This document shows, piece by piece, positions 9,885 through 17,075 of a stretch of DNA of 53,786 nt. The first letter of the stretch is position 1; the number at the start of each line of letters is the position of its first letter. The position numbers and the translations under genes were made by a program. The notes under the pieces are model-generated. The model had not been told where the DNA came from, did no database searches, and saw only the letters and a program-made list of their open reading frames with translations. The stretch is taken from positions 1 to 53,786 of the forward strand of contig JAQWFD010000027.1 in NCBI GenBank assembly GCA_028704555.1, in the 5' to 3' direction. Origin of the DNA: Desulfobacterales bacterium. GTDB lineage: Bacteria; Desulfobacterota; Desulfobacteria; Desulfobacterales; JAQWFD01.

Positions 9885-9985
9885 AGAGCCCCGGCAGGAA
9901 AGAATTGTGCATGGATTGTGAGGGCATTCGGCGTCGCGCAAACTTGTTTGTCCTGGTTATCATCAAGGCGAATTATGCCTGTTAA
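9885..9985 (+). repeat. Dispersed intergenic repeat, copy C (diverged)
   Basis: GAGCCCCGGCA, ATTGTGCATG, CTTGTTTGTC and TCAAGGCG occur in the same order as in copies B and D, but with an insertion inside the core. This is the weakest member of the family. Confidence 0.4.
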
Positions 9986-10003
9986 ATAGGCGGTTGAGAT
10001 ATG

Positions 10004-11194
10004 TCATCCGGACGTGTTCAGAAACGTCGTTAACAGTGCACCGACCACAATCAGCCCACCCAGTATGATAAATCCCACGCTGAAATAGCCGAGATCCCCC
10101 ATTGCCCCCATTCCGGTCGGTATTGCTCCGGCACCTGCCAGATAGGCAACTGGAACGGTCAATGATACGGCCATGTTCCGTATTTTTTCGGAAAATATGC
10201 GGGACAATGCCGTCATGACTGCCGGGAAAAAACAGACAGCCGACAGGGGCTGAAGAAAAACGAATACAAAAATCCATTTGCCTGAAACGGCGCCTATCAG
10301 AACGGTGAAGATTCCTGTTATCAATAAACTGGTACCCATAATCTGTTTTGAGCCGAAACGGTCGACTGCCCAACCCGCTATGAATACCACCGGAAGGGTA
10401 AATATCCTTGAAAATGCGATCCACGTATTGGCCGTGTTTTGATCGATGTTCAGGTCTGAGACCAGATAAAGGGGAAGCATGGTATATATCCCGAGGACAG
10501 AGCTGACGGCGAGGCTATGGAGCACGATGATGATCCAGAATGATGGGATGGATAACAGCTCCCGAAGGGAGGACAGACTCATTTTTTGTGATTTGAAGTT
10601 TCCTTTTTTGCCGCTTTTGCTGATTACCGCCGCCAGACACAGGGATATCAGGCCGGTAGCGATCATGACGCTTCGCCAGGTCATCCAGGCCAAAAACGCC
10701 TCGGCGATAAGTGGTGCGGCAATCAGCGCGAGATTGGGAGCCAGCTCATGGATGGAAAGCGCTTTTCCCCAGTGACGGGTCCGGACTATTGAGGTCAGGG
10801 TGGTGATGGCTGACGGAAGATAAATTCCTGATGCAAGACCGATCATAAACATCCCGACACGAAGTGTGTTTAAACTGCCGGAAAGCGATATCCACAGATT
10901 TGCGATTCCCAGCGCCATACAGGACAGGCAAATTGTGTGTTTGTGGGTGATGCGCGATGAGATGAATCCTGCGCTCAACAGAGAAAAGAAATACCCTGCG
11001 GATGCGCATAAAAAAAGACTGCCTGCCTCAAGGTGACTGAAATTAAGGTCTCTTTCAAGCGAAGGCATCAACGGCGCCAGAATGATTCTGGAGAAAAAAT
11101 TGATAAAAAAAATTCCGGCCATCAGCGTCAGAAATGGAATGCAGGATCGGAAGTCATGGTCGATTTCGTTACTGTTACCTGATAAAAAAGTCAT
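10004..11194 (-). CDS. MFS transporter, probable uptake of the cluster's substrate
   Basis: This 396-residue hydrophobic protein has about 12 predicted membrane helices and the fold of major facilitator permeases. Helices 2-3 are joined by SRITHKH, a degenerate motif A, and a basic cytoplasmic linker (KSGKKGNFKSQK) separates the two six-helix halves. The substrate is unknown. It lies 338 bp downstream of the PreA-like gene on the same strand, beyond a strong hairpin, so it may be a weaker extension of the GRE operon or have its own promoter. Solute uptake for the pathway is an inference from position. Confidence 0.8.
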   Translation of the reverse strand: MTFLSGNSNEIDHDFRSCIPFLTLMAGIFFINFFSRIILAPLMPSLERDLNFSHLEAGSLFLCASAGYFFSLLSAGFISSRITHKHTICLSCMALGIANLWISLSGSLNTLRVGMFMIGLASGIYLPSAITTLTSIVRTRHWGKALSIHELAPNLALIAAPLIAEAFLAWMTWRSVMIATGLISLCLAAVISKSGKKGNFKSQKMSLSSLRELLSIPSFWIIIVLHSLAVSSVLGIYTMLPLYLVSDLNIDQNTANTWIAFSRIFTLPVVFIAGWAVDRFGSKQIMGTSLLITGIFTVLIGAVSGKWIFVFVFLQPLSAVCFFPAVMTALSRIFSEKIRNMAVSLTVPVAYLAGAGAIPTGMGAMGDLGYFSVGFIILGGLIVVGALLTTFLNTSG

Positions 11195-11370
11195 AGTGCG
11201 TTTGTTTGATCAGTCATAGCAATAAGCTGGATAATTTAGTAGCAAACTCAAATAATTAGTGAATAATATTTTTGCCTCAAGAGGCCTGAAGCGGGATTTA
11301 TGATTCAGGCCTGCTGTCTGTTATTACGAAAGCTCGAAATATGCTGGATATTCCTGGGCTTTCGTGCCTT

Positions 11371-11425
11371 GCCAGACAGCCGCCTCAACACTTAAAATGT
11401 GAAGTTATTTCTGAGTGAACCCTTT
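11371..11425 (+). repeat. Second intergenic repeat type, copy 2
   Basis: GCCAGACAGCCGC, CAACACTTAAAATGTGAA and GTGAACCCTT correspond to 4259-4314. The only other copy found sits between ribD and ribE. Confidence 0.45.
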
Positions 11426-11445
11426 AGCATTGCAGTAACTGATTT

Positions 11446-11483
11446 GCAAGTGGCATCCCCCCATGAAGAAGAATGCCACTTGC
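11446..11483 (-). terminator. Strong hairpin after the PreA-like gene
   Basis: GCAAGTGGCAT (11446-11456) and ATGCCACTTGC (11473-11483) form a perfect 11-bp stem with a 16-base loop, about 50 bp beyond the PreA-like stop codon. On the minus strand it lacks a clear T-run, so it may be a 3'-end stabiliser or partial terminator that separates the GRE operon from the MFS gene. Confidence 0.5.
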
Positions 11484-11532
11484 ATGGATTTAAACGACTT
11501 CGTGAAAATTTTCAGGGGTAGCAACTTATAAC

Positions 11533-12825
11533 TTAGTATCCTTCTTCGTCCGATACCCAGTCTGCGATGGTTCCACGACCGTCCCAGACCAAATCTCCGG
11601 TATCGGCCTTTACCATCTTGACCGCCCACTGTGGGCAGTGGCCTACACACCAGCCACAACCGTAGCAGGTATCTTTGTCAAAGGTCGGCTTTTCGCCGGA
11701 AGCCTTGTCGAGTTTAATGGCGCCGTAGGGACACAGGTTTTCGCAAATGCCGCAACGGGTGCATTTCTCATCGTCGAACTCGGGGATGACCGGGGTGGTC
11801 TCCTGCATATACGGCCCTTCGCGTTTCCAGTCTCTCAGATACTTAAACTGGCCAGTGATATTCGGGATATCTTTGATGGTGGCATATCCCTTTCTGTCCA
11901 TGAATTCATTCAGCCCAGTGAGGATTTTCGGGATTACAGAGATACCGCGGGAGTAAATAACGGAGCACAGACCCACCAGATCGCAACCCGCCATGAGGTG
12001 ACGTGCAACGTCGTCATAGGTGAACACACCGCCGCCGCCGAGGAAAGGTGTGTCCGGTACCGTCGCGGTGTTCTCGAGAATCTTGGCCAGTGAGAAGATC
12101 TGCCAGGGGCGTCCCATAAGTCCGCCCATGGAACCGGGAACACCGTAGAACTCTGCCTTCTCATGATCGATCCAGGCGCCGTAGAATGCGTTGTGGCCAC
12201 TGATGGCGCCTCCGGCCTTGGCAATAGCCAATGCCAGCGAGGCTGTGTCCACGCACTGCGGGGTGGTCTTGAAGATGATTGGTACGGTAGCTACATCCAT
12301 ACAGGCCTTGGTTACCTTGTAAGCGATGTCAGCATCCAATGCCAGCGGTGCGCCGCAATCCTTGTCAGCCTCAATTGCGCCGAAGGTTGCATGAGGGCCG
12401 CCGGTGTCAAGCTCGATGATCTTTACGCCGCGTTCCTGCAGATCCTTGATGAAGGGTACCCAAGTATTCGCTTGCGGACCGATTCCGGAAACGGAACCGA
12501 TGTAGAGAATGTCATTATCTTCACAGATCTTGAGGCACTTGGGCAGTTCTTCGTCGAGCCACTTCTCATAGGGCATATTATGGAACATCTGCGAGCAGAT
12601 CCACACGTCCTTCATGTCACTGCCGAAGTGCTTCAATGAATAGAAGTACGGCCTGGGCCAACGGTGCACGCCGTCGATTTTATGCACGGTCTTGCCGACA
12701 ATCCATCCGATACCGGTCGATGAAAAACGCTCGATCAGTTTGGAGGTTCCGCCGAAATCACATGATGTGATACCGATCGGATTCTTTACAGGTAATCCAC
12801 AAAATTCTGTTCTTAGATCTGCCAT
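11533..12825 (-). CDS. PreA-like flavin/Fe-S oxidoreductase of altered specificity
   Basis: This 430-residue protein has a DHODH-type FMN TIM barrel (about residues 1-330) fused to a C-terminal ferredoxin domain with two complete [4Fe-4S] quartets (C355/358/361/365 and C387/390/393/397). That matches the NAD-dependent dihydropyrimidine dehydrogenase subunit PreA. The PreA/DPD pocket motif NxSCPH is replaced by ELDTGGPH (138-145); a Cys at 157 (KDCGAP) may correspond to the active-site Cys. So an alkene- or ring-reducing (or dehydrogenating) role is plausible, but uracil is an unlikely substrate. No PreT partner is nearby; the FAD protein at 15695-16999 or free ferredoxin could supply electrons. 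It starts 50 bp after the activase gene, last in the tight operon. Confidence 0.82.
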   Translation of the reverse strand: MADLRTEFCGLPVKNPIGITSCDFGGTSKLIERFSSTGIGWIVGKTVHKIDGVHRWPRPYFYSLKHFGSDMKDVWICSQMFHNMPYEKWLDEELPKCLKICEDNDILYIGSVSGIGPQANTWVPFIKDLQERGVKIIELDTGGPHATFGAIEADKDCGAPLALDADIAYKVTKACMDVATVPIIFKTTPQCVDTASLALAIAKAGGAISGHNAFYGAWIDHEKAEFYGVPGSMGGLMGRPWQIFSLAKILENTATVPDTPFLGGGGVFTYDDVARHLMAGCDLVGLCSVIYSRGISVIPKILTGLNEFMDRKGYATIKDIPNITGQFKYLRDWKREGPYMQETTPVIPEFDDEKCTRCGICENLCPYGAIKLDKASGEKPTFDKDTCYGCGWCVGHCPQWAVKMVKADTGDLVWDGRGTIADWVSDEEGY

Positions 12826-12875
12826 GTTAAACTCCTTATGGTTATGTAGTGATATAAAATGATCAGAATGAACCC

Positions 12876-13775
12876 TTACATCATTCTTCCGATCGTCGTT
12901 TTTAAACCGTAACTTTGTATCAATCTGATGATGCTGTCCAAGTGTTCCCGATCAACGGGTTCGCAATTGTCATAGGGATGCGTTAACCCGAGGTATCGGT
13001 ATTTATCGGTTCCGAGCTGGTGCAGGGGATTGACGTCAATGTGGCTGACACCCAGAGAACGCGCCAATTCGGTTGTTTCGGTTATATTTTGCGTAGAGTC
13101 GTTAAATCCCGGTATGAGCGGAATGGAAAACCGGACGGTGGAGTTTTTGGCCATTATGGCGGCATTTTCAAGGATACGGTGATTATCCACGCCGGTTCCC
13201 AGTCGGTGTTGTTCCGGATCCATATGCTTGATATCCAGCAGAACCATATCCGTGTATGGCATGGCGGACTGGACGATATCTGCAGATGCCATACCTGAGG
13301 TGTCCAGGACGGTGGAAATCCCGAGATCATGGCACCCCTTGAGCAGTGCCGTTGCAAATTCGGGTTGAAAGAGGGGCTCACCCCCGCTTAATGTCATTCC
13401 ACCGTCTGATCCATAAAAAGGACGGTCTTTTTCAATTTCGTCGAGTACCCATTGGGCTGTCGTGAGGGTTCCTACTTGTTTAAATGCGCCATTCGGGCAT
13501 TCTTCGACACATTTCATGCACCGGTCGCAGAGGTTTCGATCAATTTTCTCGTGTGTGTCGGGATGGACAGCGCCCTGAGGGCAAATGTGAAAACACGCGC
13601 CAAAGGCTTTGCAGCGGCTTGCAATATAGTATACTTCAGGATAGCTGTTGATGGTTTCCGGATTTGAACACCATTTGCATCTCAAGGGGCAGCCCTTGAA
13701 GAAAACGGTTGTACGAATTCCCGGCCCGTCGTGAGATGCAAATTTTTTGAGTTCTGTGATGATTCCCTTGACCAT
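12876..13775 (-). CDS. Glycyl radical enzyme activating enzyme (radical SAM)
   Basis: This 299-residue radical SAM protein would use SAM and a [4Fe-4S] cluster to place the glycyl radical on the GRE encoded upstream in the operon. The N-terminus FASHDGPGIRTTVFFKGC leads into the cluster motif C29-x3-C33-x2-C36. An inserted ferredoxin-like segment follows (about residues 50-100), then LSGGEPL for SAM binding. The second inserted cluster is complete (C83, C86, C89, C93). The first has only C55, C61 and C65, with Phe58 where the second Cys of a standard quartet would be. The insert is typical of activases for the dehydratase, decarboxylase and lyase GREs and absent from PFL activase. The gene is separated from the GRE by six genes, an unusually distal placement. 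Confidence 0.93.
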   Translation of the reverse strand: MVKGIITELKKFASHDGPGIRTTVFFKGCPLRCKWCSNPETINSYPEVYYIASRCKAFGACFHICPQGAVHPDTHEKIDRNLCDRCMKCVEECPNGAFKQVGTLTTAQWVLDEIEKDRPFYGSDGGMTLSGGEPLFQPEFATALLKGCHDLGISTVLDTSGMASADIVQSAMPYTDMVLLDIKHMDPEQHRLGTGVDNHRILENAAIMAKNSTVRFSIPLIPGFNDSTQNITETTELARSLGVSHIDVNPLHQLGTDKYRYLGLTHPYDNCEPVDREHLDSIIRLIQSYGLKTTIGRMM

Positions 13776-13843
13776 GAGCGGCTCCTGTTAATATAAAAAT
13801 GGTATGTCTGATAAACTGGCTATTGTAAAAAAAGTCTGTCGTA

Positions 13844-13894
13844 TTCTCAGCCGCCGGTCTCCGCTGGGCAGACAAACGGAGACCGGCCTGAGAA
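13844..13894 (-). other. Long intercistronic hairpin before the activase gene
   Basis: CCGGTCTCCG (13854-13863) pairs with CGGAGACCGG (13877-13886). The flanking TTCTCAG (13844-13850) and CTGAGAA (13888-13894) extend the stem to 17 bp across a small asymmetric bulge. It fills much of the 137-bp gap between the DUF6282 and activase genes. It could attenuate transcription or set an RNA-processing end, lowering activase relative to the GRE. Confidence 0.6.
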
Positions 13895-13912
13895 CAGTAT
13901 CGATTCTATGGC

Positions 13913-14980
13913 TTATTCGCCGTAGATCAATCTGGCCGGAACGTCCTTGGCCATGATATTGATATTTTCTTCACTGACTCCCTGAGCCAGAAGGGTCTTG
14001 ATGAACATTTTCCAGCCGGGAACCGGTTTGTTTCCGGGCTGTCCGGCATCGGTGATCAGACACAGATTGTCCGGTCCTTTTTCCTTGATCAGTTCCTTGA
14101 TCAGGTTGAAGGAATAATCAAACGCGATAATCCAGTCCTGCATGCCGGGCCAAGGAACACAGGAACATTCGGCAAACTGCAGATAGCCGCCCAGATCGAT
14201 CATTTCCTTGGCTTCATCCGGCGTCAGGATCGTCATTTCCTGGGTGACGTGATCCATCATCACTTTAACATTCATTCCGCGTTTTTTGATGTAGCGGAGG
14301 ATGTCAAATTTTTCTTCGTTGGATACATGGCAACCGGACAGAACCGTTTGATCTCCTTTGGCATTGTTGTTGTAGTCGGCCATGACATCGAGAATCGCTA
14401 TCATTTCAGGGGTCAGCGTGCCCGCTGAATCGCTAACCGAAATGCCGCCGGGCAGCCCCATGGCTGATCTCTGATGCTTGGCGCTCAAAGACGGCAGCCA
14501 GACGCCCTTGCATTTGCCGTATCCCAGGGCGGCTTTAACCGCTTCAACATTCATGCCGCCAACCGTATAGTTCAGGACGATACCGCCGTATACCTCAACC
14601 GGTGTAAATTCGATGCCCTGTGCGGCTTTGTCTTTTTTCATCCGTTCCAGAAAATCCTGAACGATGATGGCGCAGTTGTTGACCATGGTATTATGATCTT
14701 TGAAGACCAGCGCCTTCATGCCGGCTTCACTGGCTTCGATACAGGTTTCGACCATGGTGGGGCGTCCGGGAAGCCATCCGCCCAGAGGCGCGCCGTGAAC
14801 ATGGGTATCGATAACGCCTTTTAAAATATTATCCACCCGTTCGGGGTCTACGGGCTGTCCCGGGTTGAAGTACAGGTACGGCCAGGCAGGATGTGTTCGT
14901 TTTTTAAATTCTTCCGGATCCATGCGATCAAGGACTCGTCCGTATTTGTATTTTGCCCAGTCTTCTGAAGCTTTACTCAT
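13913..14980 (-). CDS. DUF6282-type amidohydrolase-fold protein
   Basis: This 355-residue protein resembles the DUF6282 group of metal-dependent TIM-barrel hydrolases. Likely metal ligands are in VIDTHVHGAP (HxH near residue 60), LVFKDHNT, LSGCHVS and MMDHVTQ, with the terminal Asp in LITDAGQPG; together they form an almost complete amidohydrolase site. The substrate is unknown to me. The ATG at 14980 follows AAGGAG at good spacing and is preferred to an upstream GTG (14989). It lies between the SatP-type transporter and the activase in the GRE operon, so a hydrolytic (C-N or lactone) step in the same pathway is inferred. Confidence 0.75.
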   Translation of the reverse strand: MSKASEDWAKYKYGRVLDRMDPEEFKKRTHPAWPYLYFNPGQPVDPERVDNILKGVIDTHVHGAPLGGWLPGRPTMVETCIEASEAGMKALVFKDHNTMVNNCAIIVQDFLERMKKDKAAQGIEFTPVEVYGGIVLNYTVGGMNVEAVKAALGYGKCKGVWLPSLSAKHQRSAMGLPGGISVSDSAGTLTPEMIAILDVMADYNNNAKGDQTVLSGCHVSNEEKFDILRYIKKRGMNVKVMMDHVTQEMTILTPDEAKEMIDLGGYLQFAECSCVPWPGMQDWIIAFDYSFNLIKELIKEKGPDNLCLITDAGQPGNKPVPGWKMFIKTLLAQGVSEENINIMAKDVPARLIYGE

Positions 14981-15034
14981 GATCAACACTCCTTATGATT
15001 GATGAAGGTTAAACGATAGCTGAAAAAATGGTTG

Positions 15035-15619
15035 TTACATTTTCATCAGTGGCGCGCCCATCGGGATGATCTTTTTCCCGAAATGGGTATTTAAAACGGT
15101 ACCCATCACCACCCAGAGAATCGATAGAACGACAAGGGGCAGGTCCCAGCTGGCAATGGTCCAGAAAATCTTGTTATGGGTAAGGAAAAACAATCCGGCA
15201 GGAATAAAAAACAGATCCGTAAAAATCATGAAAAAGAATGCAATCTTTGGAACCACCAGGTGACCAATGGTAAATCCGCACATCAAAATGCCCATGATCA
15301 GGAATATCCAGCCGTCAACGGCCATAGTATCGTGGGGCATCAGCTCCAGGGCTTTCATCAGGTTTTCACCCATACCCAGGAACATGAACGCGCTGAATGC
15401 GAGCAGGATGTTGCCGTTCAAAACTTCTCCCTTGTGAAGGGCAATGATGCCGGCCGTCAACTGCACGATGCCGCCGGCCAGCCCCAGTGGCACCAGAACG
15501 GTCGCCATGGAATGCGGGGCGATGCCGGTTGCGATGGGCCACAGGCAGCCCAGATAAAATGCCAGGACCATTAATCCTGCCGGTCCCGGATTTGCAAATG
15601 CACTTTTACTGTCTGGCAT
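15035..15619 (-). CDS. GPR1/FUN34/YaaH (SatP) family carboxylate transporter
   Basis: This 194-residue protein has six predicted membrane helices and the family signature NPGPAGLMVLAF near the N-terminus (consensus NPxPxGL). Characterised members (SatP in bacteria, Ady2/Ato1 in yeast) move acetate or succinate with protons. Within this operon it most likely exports or imports the acid product of the pathway. The ferredoxin, AOR, FAD subunit, SatP and DUF6282 genes are all spaced 50-95 bp apart on the same strand. The transported acid cannot be determined from sequence. Confidence 0.88.
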   Translation of the reverse strand: MPDSKSAFANPGPAGLMVLAFYLGCLWPIATGIAPHSMATVLVPLGLAGGIVQLTAGIIALHKGEVLNGNILLAFSAFMFLGMGENLMKALELMPHDTMAVDGWIFLIMGILMCGFTIGHLVVPKIAFFFMIFTDLFFIPAGLFFLTHNKIFWTIASWDLPLVVLSILWVVMGTVLNTHFGKKIIPMGAPLMKM

Positions 15620-15694
15620 GGTATTCTCCTCTTGTAATCAGGTTGAAAGCATATCTCACATAGGGCGGTTCGTGCGTTTAAACAATTCCTGGAA

Positions 15695-16999
15695 TCAGCA
15701 GAAAATTACCTTTTGATCGGCATCCACTGCGCTGAGTCCGATCAGTTGGCCGAATTCTCGGAACTGGCTGGGATACGTTGTAACCGGTGCAGCGATTTTG
15801 CCCCAGTTTGCTTTCAGGTCGTTGATATTGTCTTTTCTCCACATGAATCCCATGAAAAGTCCGGTATAGTCCGCGTAATGACCGATGGCCTGACCGCCGA
15901 TTATACGGCCGTCGTGCAGCATCAGCCGAAGATAACCGTTTTGATTTTCCCGTTCGATAATTTCGATATCCTCTTTATTAAATACAGCTTCAGCCGATCT
16001 CAGCGTTTTGCCGAAGGTAACCGCGTGGGTATCGAAAAAGTGAGCACGGGCAAACGGATACCCGCCCGGGTAAACCGCGTTCTCGCCCAGAATGTTGCGG
16101 GCAACGATTCGTGCCTGCTCGGTCGCATTGTGTTTGAGCTGGTACATGCAGTCTTCGCCGCTTAACGAATCTTTTGTTTGTACGCAGTCGCCGCAGGTAT
16201 AGATATCCTTCACGTTGGTTTCCATTTTTTCATTGGCCAGGATACCCCGTGCGACCTGAATACCGGCGGTTTGCGCCAGTGGTTTTCCGGGGACCACACC
16301 GGTTGCAACGACTACCGTGTCGCAGATAATAGTGCGTTTGTCCGTTACAACACTGCTGACGCGTTGATCGCCTTCAAAACTGAGTACTTTTTCGCCGGTC
16401 AATATTTCGATACCGTATCCGCGCATGGCCTCTTCAAGCCGACGGGCTGCCGGTTCACAGAAAAGGGTCGGCATCATCCAGGGAAGCAGTTCGACAATAT
16501 ATACCGTACAGCCTTTGAGTCTAAGTGCTTCGGCAGCTTCAATACCGATGGCGCCTGAGCCGACGACAACCGCGGTTTTCCCATGACCTGCCGCCAGCCG
16601 GTCTGCTTCACCCAGCAGCTTGCAGCTGAAAATACCTTCTTTATTGATGCCGGGAATCGGCGGAATGAACAGGGATCCGCCATGGGCCAGTACCAGTTTG
16701 TCATAGGCATATTCATCGCCGGTTTCGGTTGTTACGGTTTTTTTGGCAGGATCAATCGTGGTTGCTTTTTGATTCAGTACCAGACGAATATCGTTTTTCT
16801 CGTAATCTGCCAGCGATCTTCTGAATACCGCATCCCGTTCGATTTCTTTCCCGACGAAATAGGGAAGGGAACACGGATCGTATTCCGGAAATGATTCGGC
16901 TGACAGAATCGTGATCGTAATATCATTTCTGCCGGATGCCCGGAGGCAAGTCGCCACCTCATTGCCGGCGATTCCATTTCCAACAATCAGAATTTCCAA
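15695..16999 (-). CDS. FAD-dependent NAD(P)H oxidoreductase, AorC-like
   Basis: This 434-residue pyridine-nucleotide-disulfide oxidoreductase-fold protein has an FAD-binding GNGIAGNEVA at residues 7-16, a second nucleotide site VGSGAIGIEAAE and the FAD-closing TCGDC. Cys43 in YDPCSLPYF occupies the position of the single redox Cys of CoA-disulfide reductases and NADH oxidases, although the flanking residues differ. Next to an AOR catalytic gene and a polyferredoxin gene, it matches the FAD subunit (AorC) of AorABC aldehyde oxidoreductase from Aromatoleum, which passes electrons to NAD. A stand-alone NADH oxidase role is the alternative. Confidence 0.8.
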   Translation of the reverse strand: MEILIVGNGIAGNEVATCLRASGRNDITITILSAESFPEYDPCSLPYFVGKEIERDAVFRRSLADYEKNDIRLVLNQKATTIDPAKKTVTTETGDEYAYDKLVLAHGGSLFIPPIPGINKEGIFSCKLLGEADRLAAGHGKTAVVVGSGAIGIEAAEALRLKGCTVYIVELLPWMMPTLFCEPAARRLEEAMRGYGIEILTGEKVLSFEGDQRVSSVVTDKRTIICDTVVVATGVVPGKPLAQTAGIQVARGILANEKMETNVKDIYTCGDCVQTKDSLSGEDCMYQLKHNATEQARIVARNILGENAVYPGGYPFARAHFFDTHAVTFGKTLRSAEAVFNKEDIEIIERENQNGYLRLMLHDGRIIGGQAIGHYADYTGLFMGFMWRKDNINDLKANWGKIAAPVTTYPSQFREFGQLIGLSAVDADQKVIFC

Positions 17000-17026
17000 T
17001 GCATTTCCCCTTTCTGTGGGTAATGG

Positions 17027-17058
17027 GCTTCAGCCCCGGATGTTCACGGGGCTGAAGC
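17027..17058 (-). other. Intercistronic hairpin between AOR and FAD subunit genes
   Basis: GCTTCAGCCCCG (17027-17038) and CGGGGCTGAAGC (17047-17058) form a perfect 12-bp GC-rich stem with an 8-base loop in the 76-bp gap. It lacks a T-run on the minus strand, so it is more likely a mRNA-stability or attenuation element than a full terminator. Confidence 0.6.
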
Positions 17059-17075
17059 GATGAGGTTCGAGCTGT

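Larger units (their letters stand above)
9610..10003. other. Gene-free interval upstream of mltF-like gene
   Basis: This interval of about 390 bp separates the mltF-like gene from the end of the MFS gene. I see no convincing gene. It holds a perfect hairpin at 9847-9866 and dispersed repeat copy C. It marks the left border of the accessory block. Confidence 0.6.
11195..11532. other. Gene-free interval with two hairpins and a repeat
   Basis: There is no gene here. Stem 1 is AGGCCTGAA (11282-11290) pairing with TTCAGGCCT (11304-11312). Stem 2 at 11446-11483 is listed separately. Between them lies copy 2 of the second repeat type. The minus-strand segment TTGAGG...AATTAT (17-bp spacing) upstream of the MFS start could be a weak promoter. 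Confidence 0.5.
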
